This document shows, piece by piece, positions 1 to 8,871 of a stretch of 64,000 nt of DNA; position 1 is the stretch's first letter, and each line of letters starts with the position of its first letter. Source of the stretch: Betaproteobacteria bacterium (GTDB lineage Bacteria > Pseudomonadota > Gammaproteobacteria > Burkholderiales > Burkholderiaceae_C); assembly GCA_025356445.1 (NCBI GenBank), contig JANXSZ010000046.1:1-64000 (forward strand). Reading direction: 5' to 3'. Both the position numbers and the translations under genes were made by a program. The notes under the pieces were generated by a model, which did no database searches, was not told where the DNA came from, and worked only from the letters and a program-made list of their open reading frames with translations.

Positions 1-418
1 TATAGCTGCCGTCCTTGTTGAGAAACACCGGGACAATTTCATACGTGATGCCGTCGGTGAAGTGGATCTTCACGATTTGGCCATCGGCAATGACCGCCGA
101 GTTTGGGTAGGTATTGTAAAGCGACCCGCGAACGGCTTGCAGGAGCGAAGACTGCTTGTTCCCTCCATAGGCGTTGTATTGAGCGTAGGTCTCGTAAGGC
201 AGGATGTAAATCAGGTCGATGTCGCTTATTCCGGGGACGGCTGTGCTGCGGCCATAAGAGCCCGCATAGAAGCGGTTGGCTGTATCGGACGTGCTGTTCC
301 TGAAATCGCTGTTGAGTCGGCCCACGATGCGGCCTGTTCGAGTCGAGATCGAACTGCGCAGGGTCTGAGGCAAGACAAGCTGGCCGCAGAAGTCTTCAAA
401 CATTTGAGAGACGGACAC
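1..418 (-). CDS. CD-NTase (SMODS-type nucleotidyltransferase), N-terminal part, cut by window edge
   Basis: Only the first 139 residues are present; the gene runs leftward out of the window. The frame reads open from a GTG at 418, preceded by an AGGAG ribosome site nine bases upstream. The nucleotidyltransferase core is visible: the GS turn (GSYGRSTAVPG, residues 53-63), the metal-binding D66-I-D68 pair, and a third acidic residue, E127, in YEIVPVF. This arrangement is typical of bacterial cGAS/DncV-like nucleotidyltransferases, which make cyclic di- or trinucleotide signals in CBASS antiphage systems. Effector and accessory genes, if present, lie beyond position 1. No phage or transposon gene adjoins it inside the window. 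Family assignment is confident; membership in CBASS and the nucleotide product are inference. Codon start at 418 rather than an upstream codon is chosen for the ribosome site. Confidence 0.8.
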   Translation of the reverse strand, partial: MSVSQMFEDFCGQLVLPQTLRSSISTRTGRIVGRLNSDFRNSTSDTANRFYAGSYGRSTAVPGISDIDLIYILPYETYAQYNAYGGNKQSSLLQAVRGSLYNTYPNSAVIADGQIVKIHFTDGITYEIVPVFLNKDGSY

Positions 419-1104
419 GATGAGGTTCTCCTGGCTCTCGTTTTTGAGGTTGCAGAGAGCTCTGCTTAACGAGCATTCAAGGCTGTGATTACGTCCAGTA
501 TTGTAAGAGATGAGACGGCTCGCGGTTGCAGCAGGGAGAGATCGTGGGAAAGCCGTAAAAAGCCAGGCTGGCGACTGGTCGCAATGCCACCATGATGGAG
601 CCCCACACCCACATGATGGATTGTCATTGGGGTGTGGCGCTGGGCGGTCAATTCCAGTCCCCCTTGGCGGCCTGCTAGGTTCTACCGAGCTGCCTCGCAT
701 CGCTGCGAGGGGACCGGCATGAGTGCCCTCAAGTCCCTTCATCTATGCCACGACTAGATGGGGGCTCTGTGGGGACAGAAGCGGTCTCTATTAGCAGAAA
801 ATACAGTGTTTATATGGGTAAAAAAGTCGCGCGCCCGTAGTGCGCCATCATGGGTGTGTGGGGGAGCGCGGCGGTCATTCTTGGCAATGTGGGGACGAAA
901 ATGGAGGAAAGGCCGCGTGTGAGCGTGCTCTAGGCTGTGGTTTTGAGGTCTTCAGAATTATCGCCCTCGACGCATGTGACGCATCGGTCTGTGGGCTCGC
1001 TATGGGGTGACTCGACTTTTTGTGGCGGGTGCTTGAAATCTCCAGCACAGCTCCCAAGTGCTGGCTAGCCAAAAACCAGTCCCACCTACCTATAGAATGA
1101 TTTG
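419..1104. other. 686-base non-coding region between CD-NTase and clpS, rich in inverted repeats
   Basis: I see no convincing gene here. The first part is densely structured: GCCAG-G-CTGGC (562-572), CGAC-TG-GTCG (572-581), CCACACCC/GGGTGTGG around a 19-base loop (603-637) and CCTCGCA-TCGC-TGCGAGG (693-710). The second part (about 720-1104) must hold the clpS promoter. Short open frames of about 60-70 codons occur on both strands but have low-complexity, unfamiliar products. The repeats could be RNA hairpins, recombination-site arms or a regulatory region for the divergently transcribed CD-NTase; nothing in the sequence decides between these. Confidence 0.5.
1032..1064 (+). promoter_or_regulatory. 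Candidate clpS-clpA promoter region with inverted repeat
   Basis: CTTGAAA at 1032-1038 matches the -35 element of sigma-32 promoters, and CCCAAGTG 14 bases later is a weak match to its -10 element. The same stretch holds a perfect inverted repeat, CCAGCAC/GTGCTGG (1042-1048 and 1058-1064). A separate housekeeping-like -10, TATAGAAT, lies at 1091-1098. That element is so close to the clpS ATG that it would give an almost leaderless transcript. Which is used cannot be told from sequence. Confidence 0.3.
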
Positions 1105-1464
1105 ATGGCTACGAAACCCCCCAATACCCCTACCAAGCCCAAAGCCCAGCCGCCCGAGCGCGACGATGGCGGCGCGGTGGTGCTAGAGCGGCGCACTGAG
1201 CGCACCAAACCCCCGCAGATGTACCAGGTCGTCCTGCTCAATGACGATTACACCCCCATGGAATTTGTGGTGGTTGTTATCCAGGAGTTTTTCAGCAAAG
1301 ACCGCGAAACCGCTACCCAGATCATGTTGAAGATCCATCTGGACGGGAAAGGCATTTGTGGTGTGTACTCCAAAGACGTAGCCGCTACCAAGGTGGACCA
1401 AGTCACCGAAGCTGCACGTAAAAATGGCCATCCGCTGCAATGTGTAGCCGAGCCCTTGGAATAA
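1105..1464 (+). CDS. clpS: ClpS, adaptor of the ClpAP protease
   Basis: The 119-residue product is the cytoplasmic adaptor that binds N-degron substrates (proteins with bulky hydrophobic N-terminal residues) and delivers them to ClpA for degradation by ClpAP. The disordered N-terminal tail is Pro/Lys rich, and the folded part begins near residue 37. Conserved ClpS signatures are present: [15 protein letters not shown] (the NDD acidic residues and the gatekeeper Met) and [11 protein letters not shown] (the pocket His). I take ATG 1105; the TTG three bases upstream adds only one Met-like codon. No good ribosome site precedes it. clpA follows after 89 bases on the same strand, the usual arrangement in proteobacteria. 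Confidence 0.95.
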   Translation: MATKPPNTPTKPKAQPPERDDGGAVVLERRTERTKPPQMYQVVLLNDDYTPMEFVVVVIQEFFSKDRETATQIMLKIHLDGKGICGVYSKDVAATKVDQVTEAARKNGHPLQCVAEPLE

Positions 1465-1553
1465 ATCACCACCGTCCCAACGTACTCTTTCATTCGTACT
1501 ACAGTCACTTTTGACAGTAACTTTTCACAACAGCAAGGCAAAAAGGAATATTT

Positions 1554-3908
1554 ATGATTGCCCAGGAACTGGAAGTCAGCCTGCACATGGCTTTTGTGGA
1601 AGCCAGACAGCAGCGCCACGAGTTCATCACCGTCGAGCACCTGTTGCTCGCCTTGCTTGACAACCCCAGCGCTGCGGAAGTGCTGCGGGCTTGTACTGCC
1701 AACATTGATGATTTGCGCAAGTCGCTCACCAATTTCATCAAAGACAACACGCCCCAAGTGGCGGGTACTGACGATGTGGATACCCAGCCTACGCTGGGCT
1801 TCCAGCGCGTTATCCAACGCGCCATCATGCATGTGCAAAGCACAGGCAACGGTAAAAAGGAAGTCACTGGCGCGAATGTGCTGGTCGCCATCTTTGGTGA
1901 AAAGGACTCCCATGCTGTTTACTACCTCCACCAGCAGGGTGTGACCCGCTTGGATGTTGTGAACTTCATTGCCCACGGCATCAAGAAGAGTGACCCGCCA
2001 GAGCCTGCGAAAGCTGGTGACGCGCCTGCAGCAGAGGGCGAAGAGGGTGGAAACGAGAAGAATGAAAAATCTTCTCCGCTGGAGCAGTTCACCCAGAACC
2101 TGAACCAGATGGCCAAAGAAGGGAAGATTGACCCGTTGATTGGCCGTGAATACGAGGTCGAGCGCACCATCCAGATTCTTTGCCGCCGCCGCAAAAACAA
2201 CCCCCTGCTGGTGGGTGAAGCCGGCGTGGGTAAAACGGCCATTGCCGAGGGCCTTGCTTGGCGCATCACGCAAAAAGATGTACCTGAAATCTTGGCAGAA
2301 GCCATCGTCTATTCACTGGACATGGGCGCGCTGTTGGCGGGCACCAAGTACCGGGGTGATTTTGAGCAGCGGTTGAAGGGCGTGTTGAAATCGCTCAAAG
2401 ACAAGCCCAATGCGATTTTGTTCATTGACGAAATCCACACGCTGATCGGTGCTGGTGCCGCCTCTGGCGGTACTTTGGACGCATCCAACCTGCTCAAACC
2501 AGCGCTCTCTAATGGCCAGCTGAAGTGCATTGGTGCGACCACATTCAAAGAGTACCGGGGCATTTTCGAGAAAGACGCTGCTTTGAGCCGTCGCTTCCAA
2601 AAAGTGGATGTGGTGGAACCTACCGTCGCCGAGACGGTGGACATCCTCAAAGGTTTGAAGTCACGCTTTGAAGAGCACCACAGCGTCAAGTACGCGATCA
2701 ATGCGCTGCAAGCCGCTGCCGAGTTGTCCGCCAAGTACATCAACGACCGCCAGCTGCCAGACAAAGCGATTGACGTGATTGACGAAGCCGGTGCAGCCCA
2801 ACGCATCTTGCCTGTCAGTAAACGCAAAAAAACGATCACCAAGACGGAAATCGAAGAGATCGTTGCCAAAATTGCGCGCATTCCGCCCGCCAATGTGTCC
2901 AATGACGACCGGGGTAAGCTCAAAACGCTGGAACGCGATTTGAAGAGCGTGGTGTTTGGCCAAGACAAGGCGCTGGAAGTGCTGGCCGCATCCGTCAAGA
3001 TGGCGCGCTCTGGCCTTGGCCGGGGTGACAAGCCGATTGGCTCCTTCTTGTTCAGCGGCCCGACCGGCGTGGGTAAGACCGAAGCCGCCAAGCAGCTTGC
3101 CTACATCATGGGTATTGAGCTGATGCGCTTTGACATGTCTGAGTACATGGAGCGCCACGCTGTGAGCCGCTTGATCGGTGCCCCTCCCGGTTACGTCGGC
3201 TTTGACCAAGGTGGTTTGCTGACCGAAGCTGTCACCAAGAAGCCGCATGCGGTGCTGCTACTGGACGAAATCGAAAAAGCCCATCCTGACATCTTCAACG
3301 TGCTGTTACAGGTGATGGACCATGGTACGCTGACCGATAACAACGGGCGCAAGGCCGACTTCCGCAACATCATCATCATCATGACGACGAATGCGGGTGC
3401 CGAGACCATGAACAAGGCCACTATCGGTTTCACCAATCCGCGTGCGGCCGGTGATGAAATGGGCGACATCAAGCGCCTGTTCACCCCTGAGTTCCGCAAC
3501 AGGCTGGATGCCACGGTAAGCTTCAAGGCGCTGGACGAAACTATCATCATGCGGGTGGTCGATAAGTTCTTGCTGCAACTCGAAACGCAACTCGCCGAGA
3601 AGAAGGTAGACGTGACCTTCACCGACAAGCTGCGCAAGCATTTGGCCAAGACGGGCTTTGATCCGTTGATGGGCGCACGCCCAATGCAGCGCTTGATTCA
3701 GGACACCATCCGCCGTGCTCTGGCTGATGAGTTGCTGTTTGGTCGCTTGATCGACGGTGGTCGTCTGACTGTGGACATCGAAGACAAGACCGACGACAAG
3801 GGCGTGACCAAGCCCGAGGTGTTGCTGGACATTCAACCACTGCCCAAGAAGGAAAGTCGCGCTGCCAAGGCTGAGCCGACTGAGCCAGAAGAGGCGACAG
3901 CAGGTTGA
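1554..3908 (+). CDS. clpA: ClpA, ATPase subunit of the ClpAP protease
   Basis: This is a 784-residue class I AAA+ unfoldase, slightly longer than the 758-residue E. coli protein because of a charged linker near residues 145-180 and a C-terminal acidic tail. Order: double Clp-N repeat domain (about 1-145), first AAA+ module with Walker A GEAGVGKT (about 221), second AAA+ module with Walker A GPTGVGKT (about 502). A ClpP-docking IGF loop lies near residue 623. It lacks the long coiled-coil middle domain that marks ClpB, which separates it from the second Clp gene at 29886. It partners with ClpS just upstream; clpP is not in this window. A strong terminator follows. Confidence 0.96.
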   Translation: MIAQELEVSLHMAFVEARQQRHEFITVEHLLLALLDNPSAAEVLRACTANIDDLRKSLTNFIKDNTPQVAGTDDVDTQPTLGFQRVIQRAIMHVQSTGNGKKEVTGANVLVAIFGEKDSHAVYYLHQQGVTRLDVVNFIAHGIKKSDPPEPAKAGDAPAAEGEEGGNEKNEKSSPLEQFTQNLNQMAKEGKIDPLIGREYEVERTIQILCRRRKNNPLLVGEAGVGKTAIAEGLAWRITQKDVPEILAEAIVYSLDMGALLAGTKYRGDFEQRLKGVLKSLKDKPNAILFIDEIHTLIGAGAASGGTLDASNLLKPALSNGQLKCIGATTFKEYRGIFEKDAALSRRFQKVDVVEPTVAETVDILKGLKSRFEEHHSVKYAINALQAAAELSAKYINDRQLPDKAIDVIDEAGAAQRILPVSKRKKTITKTEIEEIVAKIARIPPANVSNDDRGKLKTLERDLKSVVFGQDKALEVLAASVKMARSGLGRGDKPIGSFLFSGPTGVGKTEAAKQLAYIMGIELMRFDMSEYMERHAVSRLIGAPPGYVGFDQGGLLTEAVTKKPHAVLLLDEIEKAHPDIFNVLLQVMDHGTLTDNNGRKADFRNIIIIMTTNAGAETMNKATIGFTNPRAAGDEMGDIKRLFTPEFRNRLDATVSFKALDETIIMRVVDKFLLQLETQLAEKKVDVTFTDKLRKHLAKTGFDPLMGARPMQRLIQDTIRRALADELLFGRLIDGGRLTVDIEDKTDDKGVTKPEVLLDIQPLPKKESRAAKAEPTEPEEATAG

Positions 3909-3942
3909 CCTGCTGAACACCGCGCCACTGTGCATTGAATCC

Positions 3943-3981
3943 AAGGCCGATAGCCCACCCGCTATCGGCCTTTTTTGTTTT
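3943..3981 (+). terminator. Rho-independent terminator of clpS-clpA
   Basis: A perfect 12-bp stem, AAGGCCGATAGC (3943-3954) with GCTATCGGCCTT (3961-3972), closes a CCACCC loop and runs into TTTTGTTTTT. It lies 34 bases after the clpA stop. Confidence 0.9.
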
Positions 3982-4015
3982 TCCCCGCCTTTTTACATAT
4001 AACGAGAATTGATCC

Positions 4016-4795
4016 ATGGCTTACAGCATTGACTTATCAGGCCGCGTGGCTTTCATCACTGGCGCTTCAGGCGGCTTGGGTGCGCAGTTCGCTAAAACGC
4101 TTTCCCGTGCCGGTGCTGCCGTGATTCTGGCCAGCCGCCGCATTGAAAAACTCAAAGACCTGCGTGCCCATATCGAAGGTGAGGGCGGTGACGCCCATGT
4201 CTATGAGATGGACGTGACCGATATCGCCAGCATCAAATCCGCTGTAGCCCATGCGGAAACCGAAGTCGGCTCGATTGATATTTTGGTCAACAACTCGGGT
4301 GTCAGCACCACACAACGTCTGCAAGACGTGATGGAAGAAGAATACGATTTTGTCTTCACCAACGTCAAAGGCGCATTTTTCGTTGCCCAAGAAGTGGGTA
4401 AGCGCATGCTGGCCCGTGCCAAAGGTGCGGCACCAGGCAGCTACACCGGTGGACGCATCATCAATATTGCATCAATGGCGGGTCTGAAAGTGCTGCCGCA
4501 AATCGGCGTCTACGCCATGAGCAAAGCTGCCGTGGTGCAAATGACCAAAGCGATGGCGCTGGAATGGGGCAAATACGGCATCAACGTCAACGCCATCTGC
4601 CCAGGCTACATCGACACCGAGATCAACCACCACCACTGGCACACCGAGCAAGGCCAAAAGCTCGTCCAGATGCTCCCCCGCAAACGCATTGGTAAGCCTG
4701 AAGACCTGGATGCCTTGCTGGTGTTGTTGGCCAGTGGGCAAAGCCATTTCATGAACGGCGCGGTGATTGCTGCTGACGACGGTTTTGGCGTTTAG
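4016..4795 (+). CDS. SDR-family NAD(P)-dependent oxidoreductase
   Basis: The 259-residue protein is a classical short-chain dehydrogenase/reductase. The Rossmann nucleotide-binding turn TGASGGLG (about residues 15-22), the NNSG motif, a catalytic Ser in NIAS, and the YAMSK Tyr-Lys pair are all present. The substrate is not evident. It is followed after 12 bases by a hotdog-fold thioesterase, so the pair may act on the same acyl or hydroxyacyl compound, possibly in fatty-acid or aromatic-acid degradation; that link is inference from spacing. There is a cytoplasmic protein profile with no signal peptide. Confidence 0.85.
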   Translation: MAYSIDLSGRVAFITGASGGLGAQFAKTLSRAGAAVILASRRIEKLKDLRAHIEGEGGDAHVYEMDVTDIASIKSAVAHAETEVGSIDILVNNSGVSTTQRLQDVMEEEYDFVFTNVKGAFFVAQEVGKRMLARAKGAAPGSYTGGRIINIASMAGLKVLPQIGVYAMSKAAVVQMTKAMALEWGKYGINVNAICPGYIDTEINHHHWHTEQGQKLVQMLPRKRIGKPEDLDALLVLLASGQSHFMNGAVIAADDGFGV

Positions 4796-4807
4796 GCCGG
4801 AGCAATC

Positions 4808-5227
4808 ATGCGAATCGTCATACCTGATGTCAAAAAACTGGTGTATGAATCCATCATCGCCATCCGCTGGGGTGACATGGACGCCATGGGCCACGTCAAC
4901 AACGGCAGTTACTTTCGCTACCTGGAGACGGTGCGCATCGACTGGATGTACAGCATCGGTGCCACCCCCAGCCCTGAAGGCCAAGGCCCGGTCATCGTGA
5001 ACGCGTTTTGTAATTTTTACAAGCAGCTGGAATACCCCGGCAATGTGATTGCCAAGATGTACGTCAGCGACCCAGGCCGCACCACGTTCGAGAGCTGGTG
5101 TACCTTGAGCCGTGTGGACGATCCGAACGTGGTTTACGCTGAAGGCGGTGCCACCACGATCTGGGTGGATTTCCCGTCACAAAAGGCGGTGGCGATGCCA
5201 GAGTGGATGCGCACTGTGGTGAGTTGA
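4808..5227 (+). CDS. Acyl-CoA thioesterase, 4HBT hotdog family
   Basis: The product has 139 residues, the usual size for a single hotdog domain. WGDMDAMGHVNN near residue 20 is the signature of 4-hydroxybenzoyl-CoA-thioesterase-type enzymes, with the catalytic Asp in that motif. It hydrolyses acyl-CoA thioesters in the cytoplasm; chain or ring preference cannot be read. The gene is co-oriented with the preceding SDR gene (12-base gap), suggesting co-transcription. The next gene is convergent. Confidence 0.85.
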   Translation: MRIVIPDVKKLVYESIIAIRWGDMDAMGHVNNGSYFRYLETVRIDWMYSIGATPSPEGQGPVIVNAFCNFYKQLEYPGNVIAKMYVSDPGRTTFESWCTLSRVDDPNVVYAEGGATTIWVDFPSQKAVAMPEWMRTVVS

Positions 5228-5256
5228 ATCGAATCAAATCGCATGCTGCATCAGCG

Positions 5257-6102
5257 TTAACGTACCACCCGGTAACTCCCCGCATTTGCAACTAACCAGC
5301 CCTGAGCCAAGTCCTGTGCACTCGGTAGCGCGTGTTCTTGATCGGGGTGAAAGTCGCGTTTGAAGTACGTTAACAGGGGGCCGGTGTAGCGCCACAGCGT
5401 GCCGTTTCGGCCTAAAAAGAACGTCGCTGCATTCCACCAGGTGCTGGGCTTGAACAGTGTGCCGTCGTGCCACAGGTTCAATACCGTCTGCCGAAGGGCA
5501 TCGAAAGCGAACAGCACCAGCACATACAAATACCAGCGAATCCGCCAAGCGTGGTTGCCGCCCACGGCTTGGTACACCTCGAAAGCTACAGCGCGGTGTT
5601 CGGTTTCTTCTGCGGAATGCCAGCGCCACAGCGTGCGCATGGCAGGGTCAGCGGCTTCAAACCAACTGCTGTAGCGCAGCGTGCCATCGGCAAACACGGC
5701 GGTGCAGTGTTCGTAGGCCGCAGTGATGGCCAGCAAATGCCGCACGTTAATCCCCTTTTTTTGTCCGTAAGCGATGCGCCAATTGGCCCAGTGCTGCCAG
5801 CGGTTGACCAAACCTTGTTTCTCCAGCTGTGCGTTGTACAACCCATGCACGTGGCGATGGGTGGCTTCTTGGCCGATGAACTGCGCCACGGTATGGCGCA
5901 AAGCCGCGTGTTCGGGCGTATCGGGCAGCAGTTTCACCCCTTCACGCACCGCGTCAATGAACGATTGCTCACCCACAGGGAAACTCATGGACAGTGCGTT
6001 GTAGTACTGGGTGCGAAAAGCGTCCCCGCCATGCCAATGGCGTGCAAAGCCTTGACTCAGGTCAACTTCGAGCTTGCGGATGGGGATGTGTGGCGTGGTC
6101 AT
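5257..6102 (-). CDS. Predicted metal-dependent hydrolase (PF10118-like)
   Basis: The 281-residue protein resembles the PF10118 family of predicted metal-dependent hydrolases: an all-helical protein with scattered His/Glu ligands, for example GQEATHRHVHGLYN and HSAEETEHRAVAFEVY. The pattern of paired E-x-x-H motifs suggests a di-metal centre, as in ferritin-like enzymes. Function in the family is unproven. It is divergent from a TetR regulator at 6218, with about 115 bases between the starts and a candidate operator there, so TetR control is likely. No signal peptide or membrane segment is seen. Confidence 0.75.
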   Translation of the reverse strand: MTTPHIPIRKLEVDLSQGFARHWHGGDAFRTQYYNALSMSFPVGEQSFIDAVREGVKLLPDTPEHAALRHTVAQFIGQEATHRHVHGLYNAQLEKQGLVNRWQHWANWRIAYGQKKGINVRHLLAITAAYEHCTAVFADGTLRYSSWFEAADPAMRTLWRWHSAEETEHRAVAFEVYQAVGGNHAWRIRWYLYVLVLFAFDALRQTVLNLWHDGTLFKPSTWWNAATFFLGRNGTLWRYTGPLLTYFKRDFHPDQEHALPSAQDLAQGWLVANAGSYRVVR

Positions 6103-6148
6103 GGTTAATCCAGTACATGTTCATTACTTAGCCATACGGATGGCATTA

Positions 6149-6165
6149 CTGAGTATTATTCAGTT
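6149..6165. promoter_or_regulatory. Candidate TetR operator
   Basis: An imperfect palindrome, ACTGAGTATTATTCAGT, lies in the gap between the divergent hydrolase and TetR genes. Outer ACTGA/TCAGT arms match perfectly. Size and location fit an autoregulatory TetR site; binding is inferred. Confidence 0.4.
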
Positions 6166-6217
6166 TCTTGGTGGGTCTGACAACTCGCCTACGGCTCAGT
6201 TTTTAAGCGCACGGCCT

Positions 6218-6853
6218 ATGAAATCTCAACATACTCCCACCCCCTCCGAAATCATGCGTAAACAGCCTCTGCAAGAGCGAGCACAACGCACGATTGAGGC
6301 TATTTTTCAAGCTACCGCTCAGATTGTTGAGCTAGAGGGTGAGCAAGGTTTGACCACCAACAAGGTGGCGAAAAAAGCCGGTTTCTCGATTGGTACGCTG
6401 TACCAGTACTTTCCCACCAAAGAGGCGATTGTGCTGGCGATGATTAACCGAGAACGCCGCCGTGTGATGGATCAACTTCAAGTGACGCTGACCCTGGCTG
6501 TGCATGAGCAACGCGAGCCCCAGCAGGTGGTGCGCGAGATGATCCATACCTTGGTGGAGTCTTTTGGCAGTGGCCCCAAGCTGCGCCGCGCCATGATCCG
6601 CATGGCGTGGCGAATGGACCACCATGAGGTCATCACCCAAGCGCTGCGAGAAGGTGCGGAGCGCAATGCGATTGCACTGGGGCAACTGACCGGTGGCAGC
6701 CTGCGCACGCCAACACCAGTGATGATGTTTGTTGTCACACGCGCCGTGATTGGTGCCATTCGCAGTGCCTCGCTGGAAGACTCGCCCTTGCTGGGTACGC
6801 CAGCTTTTGAAGACGAATTGGTGCGCATGGTGTGGGGTTTGCTCAAAGCCTGA
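6218..6853 (+). CDS. TetR/AcrR-family transcriptional regulator
   Basis: The 211-residue protein has an N-terminal TetR DNA-binding domain: ERAQRTIEAIFQATAQIVE, then the helix-turn-helix TTNKVAKKAGFSIGTLYQYF (about residues 45-64). The rest is an all-helical ligand-binding domain. The frame is open further upstream to 6074, but that would overlap the divergent hydrolase gene; ATG 6218 or ATG 6254 fits the family better. The ligand is unknown. The likely targets are itself and the hydrolase at 5257-6102. Confidence 0.85.
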   Translation: MKSQHTPTPSEIMRKQPLQERAQRTIEAIFQATAQIVELEGEQGLTTNKVAKKAGFSIGTLYQYFPTKEAIVLAMINRERRRVMDQLQVTLTLAVHEQREPQQVVREMIHTLVESFGSGPKLRRAMIRMAWRMDHHEVITQALREGAERNAIALGQLTGGSLRTPTPVMMFVVTRAVIGAIRSASLEDSPLLGTPAFEDELVRMVWGLLKA

Positions 6854-6882
6854 ACACCTCTTGCTGCCCCAGTCGCTGGCTG

Positions 6883-7485
6883 CTACGGCTTACTGTTTGT
6901 TCTCGGTAAACGCCCCATCAGATAAAACTCAGGGTTAGGCTGCATCCCGCTGAAACTGGCCATACGGTTGCTAAGGCCAAAGAAGGCGGTGATGGCGGCG
7001 ATGTCCCAGGCGTCTTCGTCGTCGAAACCGTGGGCGTGCAGCGCTGCGAAATCGGCGTCGTTGATTGCATCGGAGTGCTGGCAGACCTTCATCGCGAAGT
7101 CGAGCATGGCGCTTTGGCGTGGGGTGATGTCTGCCTTGCGGTAGTTCACCGCCACTTGGTCTGCGACCAGCGGTTTTTTCTCGTAAATCCGCAAAATCGC
7201 ACCGTGCGCCACCACGCAATACAGGCAATGGTTGGCGGCACTGGTGGTAGTGACAATCATCTCGCGTTCGCCTTTGGTCAAATTACCACCTTCGTGCAGC
7301 ATCAGCGCGTCGTGGTAGGCAAAAAAGGCTCGCCACTCGGCTGGACGGCGGGCGAAGCCCAGGAACACGTTAGGGATGAACCCGGCTTTTTCCTGAACTT
7401 CCAGAATGCGTGCTTTGATGTCGTCGGGCAGGCTCTCAAGGCTGGGAGCGGGGTAGCGGATTGTGGGTGTTGTTAAGTTATTCAT
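6883..7485 (-). CDS. Peroxidase-related protein, AhpD/carboxymuconolactone decarboxylase family
   Basis: The 200-residue product carries the AhpD-type redox motif NHCLYCVVAHG near residue 90: two cysteines spaced C-x-x-C followed by the conserved His. Proteins of this size are usually annotated as uncharacterised peroxidase-related enzymes. It probably reduces peroxides or passes electrons to a peroxiredoxin in the cytoplasm. It is convergent with the TetR gene upstream of its 3' end (30 bases). The specific substrate is unknown. Confidence 0.8.
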   Translation of the reverse strand: MNNLTTPTIRYPAPSLESLPDDIKARILEVQEKAGFIPNVFLGFARRPAEWRAFFAYHDALMLHEGGNLTKGEREMIVTTTSAANHCLYCVVAHGAILRIYEKKPLVADQVAVNYRKADITPRQSAMLDFAMKVCQHSDAINDADFAALHAHGFDDEDAWDIAAITAFFGLSNRMASFSGMQPNPEFYLMGRLPRTNSKP

Positions 7486-7678
7486 TGTGAATATGCCGTT
7501 GATGGCGAACCTGAAGGCGCGATGACATACCGCGCGTGAGTGTGAATCTTACGGATGAAGACTTCATCAGCAAATGAAATCATAAAAACGTTTGAACTCA
7601 TCGGTTTAATGGTCTTTGCGCATTCTGTTCCAAGGCTATATTCAGTGAACCCCACCCACTGGATCACTGGAGTCAACC

Positions 7679-8734
7679 TTGGATTCAAAAAGCATAGCAA
7701 GAGAAGACCATCCAGATTGCACTGCGGTGCTGAATGGTACTGAAAAATCTCGTCGGCGTGGTTTCCTCATGGGATCTACTGCGCTGGCGCTGAACGCAGT
7801 TTGGCCCCGTGCAGGGCAAGCCCAAACCGCCACCTTTCCCACCAAACTCATCAAAATCGTTGTACCCAACGCGGCCGGAGGCGCTGCGGATTTGACGGCG
7901 CGCACCGTGGCTCAAGAGCTCGCCAAAACGCTGGGCCAAGGCGTGGTGATTGACAACAAGCCCAGCGCTGGCGGCGTGGTGGCTGGCGAGTTGGTCGCCA
8001 AGGCCGAGCCTGATGGGCACACGCTGCTGTTGGTGTCCAGTGGCACAGCAGTCAGCGCAGCGCTGTTCAAGAAGTTGCCCTTTGACACCTTGGGCGACTT
8101 TGCCCCCGTCTCTCTACTGGCCACGTTTGATTTGGGTTTGGTTGTGGCCGAAGGGGGGCGCTTCAAAAACCTGGCTGATCTGCTGGCCTATGGCAAAGCC
8201 AATCCTGGCAAGCTCAACATTGGCACACCCAACATCGGTACCACCCAGCATTTGGCTGCAGAGTTGTTTAAAAGCAGCGCCGGGTTGGATGTTCAAATCA
8301 TCCCTTTCAATGGCACGCCTGCCGTTCTCACCGCGCTGCGTGGCGGCAACCTGGACGCTGCGATCGATATCCTAGGGCCGCTGATGTCGCAAATCAACGC
8401 CAGAGCGCTGCGCCCGCTGGCTGTGCTGGGTGACAAGCCCGCGCCACAACTGCCCGGCGTGCCTTCCGTGCGCGAGAGTGGTGGCACGCTCGCCAGTTTT
8501 AACGTCTCGTCATGGAACGGTTTGGCGGTGCCGGCTCGCACACCGAAGGACGTGGTGGCACGCCTGAACCGCGAGGTGCAAGCGGCACTCAGCCTGCCTG
8601 AGGTTAAAAAGAAGCTGCTGGAGTTGAACCTGACGGCCCATGGCAGCACGCAGCAGCAGTTGGCCGATTTACTGAGTTTTGAGGTGAAGCGCTGGGGAGA
8701 TGTGATTCAAAAGGTGGGGATCGCTAAGCAGTGA
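7679..8734 (+). CDS. Bug/TctC-family solute-binding protein with Tat-type signal
   Basis: The 351-residue periplasmic binding protein belongs to the tripartite tricarboxylate transporter receptor (Bug) family. KLIKIVVPNAAGGAADLTAR is the canonical N-terminal strand and carboxylate-binding loop. A twin-arginine signal, SRRRGFLMG, precedes a hydrophobic stretch ending in GQAQ. I take the TTG at 7679 as start because GGAG lies six bases upstream and because later starts would cut off the twin-arginine motif. No TctA/TctB membrane genes are adjacent, so it is an orphan receptor whose ligand is probably a carboxylate. One of four in this window. Confidence 0.85.
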   Translation: MDSKSIAREDHPDCTAVLNGTEKSRRRGFLMGSTALALNAVWPRAGQAQTATFPTKLIKIVVPNAAGGAADLTARTVAQELAKTLGQGVVIDNKPSAGGVVAGELVAKAEPDGHTLLLVSSGTAVSAALFKKLPFDTLGDFAPVSLLATFDLGLVVAEGGRFKNLADLLAYGKANPGKLNIGTPNIGTTQHLAAELFKSSAGLDVQIIPFNGTPAVLTALRGGNLDAAIDILGPLMSQINARALRPLAVLGDKPAPQLPGVPSVRESGGTLASFNVSSWNGLAVPARTPKDVVARLNREVQAALSLPEVKKKLLELNLTAHGSTQQQLADLLSFEVKRWGDVIQKVGIAKQ

Positions 8735-8871
8735 TACGCATTAAATATTTTTAAAAAAACAGCAAAATAGGGTTAACCTTTTTGCACAGTACGGGAGTTA
8801 ATTTTCAATAACCTTGCGAAGGCGCGATCTATAGCCCGCCTGAACCGGCATTTGACTGAAAATCGATACCC

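Noticed and set aside
510-722. 70-codon frame in the CD-NTase/clpS gap
   Set aside because: No ribosome site or recognisable domain; it runs through several inverted repeats that fit a non-coding region.
1248-2273. 341-codon minus-strand frame across clpS and clpA
   Set aside because: It lies opposite two well-recognised genes and spans their gap; a codon-bias shadow.
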